A stretch of 5,501 bases of DNA from Candidatus Poseidoniaceae archaeon. Lineage in GTDB: Archaea > Thermoplasmatota > Poseidoniia > Poseidoniales > Poseidoniaceae. The notes beneath the pieces are model-generated. The model made no database searches. It was given only the letters and a program-made list of their open reading frames with translations, and had not been told where the DNA came from. Location: contig DUHJ01000174.1 of the NCBI GenBank assembly GCA_013330925.1, forward strand, positions 1-5,501, written 5' to 3'. This document shows positions 1 through 5,501 of this stretch, piece by piece; position 1 is the first letter of the stretch, and each line of letters opens with the position of its first letter. Made by a program: the position numbers and the translations under genes.

Positions 1-1
1 G

Positions 2-970
2 AAGCGTCTCGCCGTTCTGTTGATCGTGTCCGCCTTGCTGATGGCGCCATCCTTCGGCGCCGCGAATCCAAACGGTGTCGGCGAGGGCACCTTCGACGCA
101 CAGTGTGGCGGTGCCTGCCACGGTGATGCCGACATGAACCGAAGCTCTGCCTCAACGGTCTCGATTTCCGTCGAGCATGCCGTGTACGAGGGCTTGCTCA
201 CCAGCGTCTCCGTAACCGTGACCAACGTGCAAACCACCGACACCGGCCTGCTTGGCTTCTTCTTGCTCTCCGATGTTTCCGGGGCCGAAGACACGCCGGA
301 GGACGACGGATGGACGGTGGTGTCCAACAGCGAGGGGGGATCACAAAATTACGTCGAAGTGGTCGTCCCTGACGGCACCGCTCAGCACACGGTCGAGTGG
401 ACGCTGCGAGCGCCCAGTGCGGGTGCTTACGACCTTCATGCATCCGTGCACCACGGCGCCCGAGACGGCAGCGGAGCGCCCTTTTTCGGCGTCACGACCG
501 CGCCGGTCAGCGTGCAGGTGGATGCGGTTCCCGACGATTTGCCCCGTCTGTCCGAAGGCTTCCAGCCACCGGTGATGCGCACCGTCGGTGAATCCACCGT
601 CATCCGCCTGACGACCGAAGCCGTGCACGACCTCGACGTCGAGTGGCGCGTGGATGGCGGCGCGGTCCGAACGGCCGCTGCAACCTCGCAGGACAACGGC
701 GTGTGGACCTTTGAAATCCCAGCCAGCCTCGCACCGGTGCTGGTCGAATGGCGCGTTCATTTGGAAGGCGAAGGGCCCACGCAGACCACCCCATGGGTGG
801 CCTTGCAAAGCCAGGAGCCGACCTTTGAGTCAGACGACATGACCGTGTATGCCCAAGCGTTCGCCATGTTGGTGGCGTTCTTGGTCGCCTTCATCGCGTT
901 GCCACGCAAGACCCTTCCCAACGACGAGCAGCCGAAACTTCTGCCCTTCGCTGACGAGGTGATGCCCTGA
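2..970 (+). CDS. Exported membrane-anchored protein with CxxxCH motif and Reeler/choice-of-anchor-V-like domain (5' end just outside window)
   Basis: The reading frame is open from base 2 (K-R-L-A-V-L-L-I-V). Base 1 is G, which would be the third base of an ATG, so the true start probably lies two bases outside the window; TTG at 20 is a poor alternative because it removes the basic n-region of the signal peptide. Numbering from that inferred Met gives about 323 residues. A signal peptide covers residues 1-22. It is followed by a Cys-Gly-Gly-Ala-Cys-His motif at 36-41, a beta-rich domain to about 175, a second Ig/Fn3-like beta domain at about 180-270, a membrane helix at about 283-301 and a short charged tail. 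A Cys/His motif near the mature N-terminus followed by a beta-sandwich resembles choice-of-anchor V (Reeler-like) proteins, some of which carry a CxxCH motif there. Here the spacing is CxxxCH, so heme attachment is only possible; metal binding is an alternative. It overlaps the next gene by one base, which suggests a joint role. Exported membrane protein: sure. Family: moderate. Function: unknown. Confidence 0.88.
   Translation, partial: KRLAVLLIVSALLMAPSFGAANPNGVGEGTFDAQCGGACHGDADMNRSSASTVSISVEHAVYEGLLTSVSVTVTNVQTTDTGLLGFFLLSDVSGAEDTPEDDGWTVVSNSEGGSQNYVEVVVPDGTAQHTVEWTLRAPSAGAYDLHASVHHGARDGSGAPFFGVTTAPVSVQVDAVPDDLPRLSEGFQPPVMRTVGESTVIRLTTEAVHDLDVEWRVDGGAVRTAAATSQDNGVWTFEIPASLAPVLVEWRVHLEGEGPTQTTPWVALQSQEPTFESDDMTVYAQAFAMLVAFLVAFIALPRKTLPNDEQPKLLPFADEVMP
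956..963 (+). promoter_or_regulatory. Shine-Dalgarno site GAGGTGAT for the downstream membrane protein
   Basis: GAGGTGAT is an eight-base perfect complement to the conserved 3' end of 16S rRNA (ATCACCTC). It lies six bases before the ATG at 970 and inside the last codons of the upstream gene. It fixes the start of the second gene. Together with the TGATG stop/start overlap at 968-972 it indicates translational coupling. The same bases also encode the Glu-Val-Met end of the upstream protein, so part of the match could be coincidence. Confidence 0.7.
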
Positions 971-1527
971 TGGTCTCCGCATCCACCCTTCACGTGATCT
1001 CCACGGAAGTGGCCGTTGGATCCTTCGCCTTGGCAGGCGTGGCCTTCCTGTTGGCTGGCGTGGCCAGCCACGGATGGTTCGGAACGGGTCGCCATGTTGG
1101 GGTGGCGGACGTGACCGCGCACTTCGCGCTCGCGTTCGGTCTCTTTGCGATGCCTTTCGCCATGGCCACAGGGCTACAATCGAGCCCTGGAGACGGCGTG
1201 AATCATCCCTTGCTCATCAACAAGATGCTGCTTGGCTCTGCCGCCATTGGACTCGCGCTGGGGGTTTTGCTGACCCGCCGAAGGCTCGGTGCGCAGGTCT
1301 GGGACGACCGTTTGGGGCGACGGTGGCAGAGCCTCGGGGGCCTGTTGGCGGTTGGAATGGTGCTGATGACGTCCTCAATGGGTGGCACCTACACGCGGGG
1401 CGAATCCCTGCTGGACGGTCTTTCACTCCCCTACGATCAGGTCCCACTGATGCCGTTGTGGCTCTCCGTCGTCGTCATGGTTCTGGCCGTCCTCAACCTC
1501 GTCTTGGTTCGACGCTCGCCGGCTTGA
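970..1527 (+). CDS. Small polytopic membrane protein, possibly DUF2231/cytochrome b561-like
   Basis: The 185-residue product is almost entirely hydrophobic, with about five predicted membrane segments at roughly 10-34, 48-70, 80-102, 119-138 and 160-180. Histidines lie in or near the membrane: His8 before helix 1, His34 at its end, His51 at the start of helix 2 (AHFAL) and His79 before helix 3 (NHPLL). This pattern is reminiscent of DUF2231 and b561-type heme-binding membrane proteins, but I recognise no decisive signature, so the family call is an inference. A basic cytosolic loop RRRLGAQVWDDRLGRRW follows helix 3, and a short Arg-Arg tail ends the protein. The ATG start is well supported by the GAGGTGAT site six bases upstream. 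The start overlaps the upstream stop codon by one base, so both proteins are probably made together and may form a complex, with the CxxxCH protein outside and this one in the membrane. Confidence 0.87.
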   Translation: MVSASTLHVISTEVAVGSFALAGVAFLLAGVASHGWFGTGRHVGVADVTAHFALAFGLFAMPFAMATGLQSSPGDGVNHPLLINKMLLGSAAIGLALGVLLTRRRLGAQVWDDRLGRRWQSLGGLLAVGMVLMTSSMGGTYTRGESLLDGLSLPYDQVPLMPLWLSVVVMVLAVLNLVLVRRSPA

Positions 1528-1610
1528 AGAGGAAGCGGTTCTCACTCATGTGGGAGGAAGGCACGTCCACGGTACCAAAGCATGAAAATGGGCCAAAGCC
1601 AGCCTGTCGT
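1528..1610. other. Short gap or leader before the surface-protein gene
   Basis: These 83 bases separate the TGA of the membrane protein from the preferred ATG of the surface protein. An AGAGGAAG stretch lies at 1528-1535, about 12 bases before the alternative ATG at 1548. That is somewhat far for a ribosome binding site. I see no convincing TATA box, operator or terminator hairpin. If translation starts at 1548, most of this stretch is coding instead. Confidence 0.4.
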
Positions 1611-4600
1611 ATGCGCTCAGGGCTGGTGTTGGCCGTCGTGCTCGCGCTGCTTGCTTCGATGCTGCCCGTCGACCCTGTCTCGCTGCAACCTGAACACAAC
1701 ATGGTTCAACACACTGGCTCGATGCAGACCACGGTCACACCGACACAAGGATGGATGAGCGGAGGTGAGGACATCGAGATCACCGGAAGCGGCTTTTCCG
1801 ATCTCGCCTTCACCAACGTCACCCGTGACGGCATCAACCACCAATGGGCAGCGTCGAATTTGGACATGAGCGACCAAGCAGGTCGATGGAATGCCGTCGG
1901 TGTTGATTCGAACGGGCACATCCATGTCGTCCAAATCAAAGACGGAAACTACGAAATCCGACACAGCGTCCACGACGGGACAAGTTGGAATTCAGTGAAA
2001 ATAAACGATTGTGGGAACACGTATTGTTGGGACATTCACATGGTCATTGATGACAACGACCACCTGCACTTGGCGTACACCACCTACACCAGTTGGGCTG
2101 AAACGTTGGTCTACATGACGTTCGATGGAACCGCATGGACGGATCAGACCGTTTCGAACGCTGCGCATTTCGGCCCAATTGGCATCGCTGTTGACTCAAA
2201 CAACCGCCCACACATCTCCTACGCCGTCAACGGCGCAGACCAATGCGGGAATGGACTGCGCATCGCCTCATACACAGGAACAACCTGGGCCCACAGCACG
2301 GTTGAATCCGGAAACAATCGGGGATGTGAGTCTGCCATCGTGATCGACGAGAACGATGACATCTACATCGCCTATCAAGACCGTTCCTCTTCGAAACTGA
2401 AAATCGCGACGGACAAGAGCGGCTCATGGGACACCTACCTGGTCGACACTGGAACCAGCCCATCCCAGTTGTACCCGGGTTACATGACCTCAATGGCAGT
2501 GGATCAACAGGGACAGTTTCACATCGCCCATTTCGATGACAAAGAAGACGATTTGAGGTACTCAACGGGAACGCCAAACAGTGGATGGACCACCGAGATC
2601 ATCGACGCATCAGGGCACACCGGCCGGGACCCTTCCATCGCGGTTGACGCTGCTGATCAACCCCACATCGTGTACCACACATGGTCTGGAATGAATTTGA
2701 AGTACGCAACCATCGATCCAATCACGACCAACTGGGACGTCAGCACGATCGCCAACGGTGCCGATGTTGGAGAAGGAAATTCAATTTTCATCGATGGACA
2801 AGGAATCATGCACGTTCCCTTCAGCGACGCGACGTCGGACGTGTTGAAGTACACCACAAAATCGACCGGCGTCGATGTGTCGCATGAGATCACGGTGAAA
2901 TTTGGCACCTCCGGTTCTGTGACGGGCACCGTCGTGAACGACACCTTGATTCGGGTCACGACGCCTTCCGTTTCCACGTCTGGCACCGTCGACCTCAGCC
3001 TCATCGACAAGGACGGAAGCGAACACTTGTTGTCGTCCAGTTTCACGTTCATCGATCAGAACGACCTCGACGGCGACGGCGTGCTGAACGCGGACGACGA
3101 TTGCCTCGAGGTCGCAGGCAACTCCACGCAAGATCAGACGGGTTGCCCTGACGACGACGGCGACGGTTACAGCAACGCCGGTGACGCCTTCCCCAGCAAC
3201 AGCGCAGAATGGATGGACAGCGACGGTGACGGCGTTGGAAACAACGCCGATGCCTTCCCAAACGACGCCACCGAGAGCGAGGACAGCGACGGTGACGGTG
3301 TCGGCAACAACGCCGATGCCTTCCCGTTCAATCCCTTCGAGATCATGGATTCCGACGGTGACGGCGTGGGGGACAACAGCGACGCCTTCCCAAACAACCC
3401 GAGTGAGACCGCAGACAGCGACGGGGATGGGGTGGGGGACAACAGCGATGCCTTTCCCACGAACGCCTTCGAGCAGATGGACTCCGACGGCGACGGCGTG
3501 GGCGACAACACCGATGCCTTCCCCAACGACAGCACCCAGTCCTTGGACAGCGACGGCGACGGCATCGGGGACGTGAACGACCTCTGTTCAAACACCGCTG
3601 CTCAGGCAGAGGTCGATGGCGACGGTTGCTCACCGGCCCAATTGGACGCTGACGGAGACGGTATCCCCGATCATCAGGACATCTTCCCGCTTGAGGCCAC
3701 CCAGTGGACGGACACGGACGGCGACGGCTACGGCGACAACTGGGGCGATGTGTCTTGGAACGAGAGCCGAAGTCCAGATTGGCCCGGTGCATTCGTTGTC
3801 GGAGCGGTGCAACCTGACCACTGCCCCGGCGTTGCTGGCAACTCCACGGCGGACGGGAACTACGGCTGCCTTGACGCAGACGGCGACGGTGTCCCGGACC
3901 AGTTCCAACCGTCGGAGGACAACCAAACCGATGACGGAAACGAAACGCAAACCGTGGTCGATTCAGACAACGACGGCGTGCCGGACACCGAGGATCAGTG
4001 CCCTGGCACAGCCGAGGGCGTGACGGTGGACTCCCGCGGCTGTTTGCTCCCGTCCACCCAGAGTGAAGAAGACGTCTCCACCTTGCAATCGCTCTTTGCC
4101 GGTGATGCTGGGGCGGTGACGACCACCGTGGGAATCGGCGCCATCCTCCTTGCCTTGTTCAGCATCTTGCAAACCAACGCCGTGGCGGCTGTCCTCCCAG
4201 ATGCCTTCCGGTGGGTGCAGGTGCTGCGCAAGAACAGCAAGCTTTCCGAAGAGGAGACCAACGAATTGAGTTACCTCAAATCGTTGGTGCAGGCCTATCA
4301 CGGCAATCCTCCGGAGCTCACGGAAGAACTCAACCAACTGAAGGCTGACCTCACCGCACGGTACACGAACAACGAGATCAGGAAAGACACGCGCGAGAAG
4401 TTGTTCACCCTCATCGATGACCTGCTCGTCGCCTCTCCCCAAGACCTGTACCGCATCGCCCACACCGAGGGCTACTTTGGGCTCGAAGGTTCAATGGATT
4501 CAGAAGACAGAGGCATCCTGCTGCGCGAAAAGATCGCGATGAGCGAATTGGATGAACCCCGGACGACGCCAGCGGTCGCGCATCAATCGCCCCAGCAAGG

Positions 4601-4742
4601 CATGCTGACGGAACCCTCCGTCCACGCGGTCGGTGTGTTCAAAGACGACGGCTACGAATGGTACGAGATGCCGCAAGGAAGCGGAGTCTGGTTTTACCGA
4701 GCCGCACACAGCGACCAACTTTGGCAACGGTGGCAACCGTAA
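1611..4742 (+). CDS. Giant surface protein: split IPT/TIG, seven-bladed propeller, TSP3-like Ca repeats, membrane helix, cytosolic tail
   Basis: From ATG 1611 the product is 1043 residues. A signal peptide covers 1-19 (MRSGLVLAVVLALLASMLP). The first half of an IPT/TIG domain lies at about 39-71 (GGEDIEITGSGF), a seven-bladed propeller at about 72-419, and the second TIG half at about 422-482. Some twelve Asp-rich DxDGDG Ca-binding repeats follow at 485-796, seven of them spaced exactly 22 residues apart. Four Cys pairs lie among them (498/512, 659/673, 738/753, 797/811). The last has the DQCPGT...GC form seen before OmpA-type domains, but no OmpA domain follows. A membrane helix lies at about 838-862, and a charged, helical cytosolic tail ends in an aromatic motif (1013-1042: GYEWYEM, GVWFY, LWQRW). 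ATG 1548 is in frame and would add 21 residues. I prefer 1611 because it gives a compact signal peptide and the GC-rich third positions begin there. No Shine-Dalgarno site fits either start. Likely role: Ca-stabilised surface adhesin or receptor (inference). No enzyme motif was seen. Confidence 0.93.
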   Translation: MRSGLVLAVVLALLASMLPVDPVSLQPEHNMVQHTGSMQTTVTPTQGWMSGGEDIEITGSGFSDLAFTNVTRDGINHQWAASNLDMSDQAGRWNAVGVDSNGHIHVVQIKDGNYEIRHSVHDGTSWNSVKINDCGNTYCWDIHMVIDDNDHLHLAYTTYTSWAETLVYMTFDGTAWTDQTVSNAAHFGPIGIAVDSNNRPHISYAVNGADQCGNGLRIASYTGTTWAHSTVESGNNRGCESAIVIDENDDIYIAYQDRSSSKLKIATDKSGSWDTYLVDTGTSPSQLYPGYMTSMAVDQQGQFHIAHFDDKEDDLRYSTGTPNSGWTTEIIDASGHTGRDPSIAVDAADQPHIVYHTWSGMNLKYATIDPITTNWDVSTIANGADVGEGNSIFIDGQGIMHVPFSDATSDVLKYTTKSTGVDVSHEITVKFGTSGSVTGTVVNDTLIRVTTPSVSTSGTVDLSLIDKDGSEHLLSSSFTFIDQNDLDGDGVLNADDDCLEVAGNSTQDQTGCPDDDGDGYSNAGDAFPSNSAEWMDSDGDGVGNNADAFPNDATESEDSDGDGVGNNADAFPFNPFEIMDSDGDGVGDNSDAFPNNPSETADSDGDGVGDNSDAFPTNAFEQMDSDGDGVGDNTDAFPNDSTQSLDSDGDGIGDVNDLCSNTAAQAEVDGDGCSPAQLDADGDGIPDHQDIFPLEATQWTDTDGDGYGDNWGDVSWNESRSPDWPGAFVVGAVQPDHCPGVAGNSTADGNYGCLDADGDGVPDQFQPSEDNQTDDGNETQTVVDSDNDGVPDTEDQCPGTAEGVTVDSRGCLLPSTQSEEDVSTLQSLFAGDAGAVTTTVGIGAILLALFSILQTNAVAAVLPDAFRWVQVLRKNSKLSEEETNELSYLKSLVQAYHGNPPELTEELNQLKADLTARYTNNEIRKDTREKLFTLIDDLLVASPQDLYRIAHTEGYFGLEGSMDSEDRGILLREKIAMSELDEPRTTPAVAHQSPQQGMLTEPSVHAVGVFKDDGYEWYEMPQGSGVWFYRAAHSDQLWQRWQP
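3150..3572 (+). repeat. 66-bp in-frame tandem repeat encoding 22-residue Ca-binding units
   Basis: Units start at 3150, 3216, 3282, 3348, 3414, 3480 and 3546, an exact 66-bp period. Each opens with the DNA core GACAGCGACGGTGACGGCGT or a close variant, coding for DSDGDGVG. A less conserved part follows, usually coding for NNADAFPND or similar; the seventh unit diverges after its core and leads into a Cys loop. Codon choice at synonymous sites differs between units, so the copies are not all recent. The central ones (3216-3545) are the most alike. The Asp ladder is typical of thrombospondin type 3 repeats, which bind Ca2+ and form a rigid stalk. Related but irregularly spaced repeats occur at 3063, 3645, 3711, 3873 and 3960. 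Confidence 0.9.
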
Positions 4743-4752
4743 GGACGCAGAC

Positions 4753-5501
4753 TCATCGCAAGATAGCATCGTGCATCTTCGCGAGGTCGCGGGTGATGTT
4801 CTTCTGGTGGGATTCAAGGGTCCCGCCACCGATCTCCAGCAACTTCGCGTCCCGCCACAAACGCTCGACGTGATACTCACCCACGTACCCGTAGCCTCCC
4901 ATGACTTGCATGGCGGCGTCCGCGATTTCCTTGGCGGCCGTGGTGGCGTAGAGTTTCACGCCGTCGGAGTCCAAGCGTTGTCCGGCTTGCCCGAGTTCGA
5001 GGTTGGATGCGGTGTCGTAGATGTAGGAACGCATGGCACGGTACTTGGACCACGACTCACCGATGTGACGTTGGATTTGGCCGAAATCACGGATGCTGTT
5101 CCCGAACGCGGTGCGGTCCGTGGCGTATTGGTTCATTTCTTCGAGGGCACGGCGACCGATCCCGAGGGACATCGCGGCCAAGGCCAAGCGCTCGATTTCG
5201 AGGTTGCCCATCATGTGCACCAAGGAACCACCTTCGTCGCCGACAAGGTTGGCAGCGGGGACGATGCAATCCTGGAAGACCAATTCAGCGGTGTTGGAGG
5301 CTCGCATGCCGGTCTTGTCCATGATCTTCTGACCGACGCTGTATCCCGGCATGCCGGCTTCCACGAGGAAGGTGCTCATCTGAACGCGACCGTTTGCGTC
5401 GGTGCCGGTTTTTGCGTAGACCCAGACGACATCGGCGGGGGGGCCCTCTTCGTCGAGGACGCCGCTGGTGATCCACATCTTGCGACCGTTGAGCAACCAC
5501 G
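4753..5501 (-). CDS. Acyl-CoA dehydrogenase, isovaleryl-CoA type (N-terminal third outside window)
   Basis: The frame enters from the right edge and ends at a TGA (complement of 4753-4755), giving about 249 residues against a usual family length of about 380. The start is missing, and the N-terminal helical domain lies beyond the window. The fragment begins in the middle beta domain with NGRKMWITSG (FAD/substrate region). It continues with KTGMRASNTAELVFQD, then the C-terminal helical domain with RTAFGNSIRDF, QVMGGYGYVGEY and RDAKLLEIGGGT. These are hallmark acyl-CoA dehydrogenase motifs for FAD-dependent alpha,beta-oxidation of acyl-CoA thioesters. The catalytic Glu of MCAD-type enzymes is replaced by Gly in EIGGGT, as in isovaleryl-CoA dehydrogenase. 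A Glu sits in NLEIERLALAA (codon 5191-5193), where isovaleryl-CoA dehydrogenase has its base. Leucine or branched-chain acyl degradation is therefore likely, though exact substrate is not proven. It is convergent with the surface-protein gene. Confidence 0.96.
   Translation of the reverse strand, partial: WLLNGRKMWITSGVLDEEGPPADVVWVYAKTGTDANGRVQMSTFLVEAGMPGYSVGQKIMDKTGMRASNTAELVFQDCIVPAANLVGDEGGSLVHMMGNLEIERLALAAMSLGIGRRALEEMNQYATDRTAFGNSIRDFGQIQRHIGESWSKYRAMRSYIYDTASNLELGQAGQRLDSDGVKLYATTAAKEIADAAMQVMGGYGYVGEYHVERLWRDAKLLEIGGGTLESHQKNITRDLAKMHDAILR

Noticed and set aside
341..808. Minus-strand 155-codon open frame across the CxxxCH gene
   Set aside because: It is antisense to a gene with a signal peptide, domains and membrane helix, and its translation shows no domain or export signal. 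GC-rich DNA commonly yields such frames.
1074..1547. The surface-protein frame stays open far upstream, through the membrane-protein gene
   Set aside because: The upstream translation is Arg/Trp-rich and looks like an out-of-frame shadow. The membrane protein in the other frame has clear helices and a strong ribosome binding site, so the real start is at 1548 or 1611.
1761..1770. Perfect internal Shine-Dalgarno-like GGAGGTGAGG
   Set aside because: It encodes Gly-Gly-Glu of the TIG domain, and no in-frame start codon follows at a usable distance.
3150..3572. Regular repeats considered as a CRISPR array
   Set aside because: The period is an exact codon multiple within a continuous Asp-rich reading frame. 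The intervening parts are related to each other rather than unique spacers.
3167..3595. Minus-strand open frame with repeated GKASLLSPTPSPSLS units
   Set aside because: It is the antisense reading of the 66-bp Ca-repeat array, so its repetitiveness is inherited. It has no start signals or recognisable domain.
3616..4023. Plus-strand alternative-frame ORF rich in Thr, Ala and Arg
   Set aside because: It overlaps the well-supported Ca-repeat frame and has shadow-like composition.

Overview
The window holds four protein-coding genes and almost no non-coding DNA. It is moderately GC-rich and tightly packed. The style of the surface protein recalls uncultured marine archaea of the Poseidoniales (Marine Group II): a signal peptide, a propeller, 22-residue Ca-binding repeats ending in DAFP, one C-terminal membrane helix and an aromatic C-terminal tail motif. 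The acyl-CoA dehydrogenase fits an aerobic heterotroph. No rRNA, tRNA or diagnostic marker gene is present, so this assignment is an inference and a bacterial source is not excluded.

Left part (2-1527, + strand): two coupled genes. The first encodes an exported protein with a CxxxCH motif directly after its signal peptide, beta-rich ectodomains and a C-terminal membrane helix. The second encodes a small, histidine-containing polytopic membrane protein. Their stop and start codons share a base (TGATG), and a strong Shine-Dalgarno match, GAGGTGAT, lies inside the end of the first gene. They may form one membrane complex, possibly binding heme or metal, but this is unproven.

Centre (about 1611-4742, + strand): a large surface protein of about 1043 residues. 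In order it has a signal peptide, an IPT/TIG domain split by a seven-bladed beta-propeller, about twelve thrombospondin type 3-like Ca-binding repeats with four Cys-pair loops, a membrane helix and a cytosolic tail of about 180 residues. Seven of the Ca repeats have an exact 66-bp period in the DNA.

Right part (4753-5501, - strand): the C-terminal two thirds of an acyl-CoA dehydrogenase of the isovaleryl-CoA type. It is convergent with the surface-protein gene, with only 10 bases between the stop codons. It is functionally unrelated to the other three genes.

The most notable point is the nested surface-protein architecture (propeller inside TIG, then a Ca-binding stalk, membrane helix and cytosolic tail). 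It looks more like an adhesion or sensing receptor than a simple secreted enzyme.
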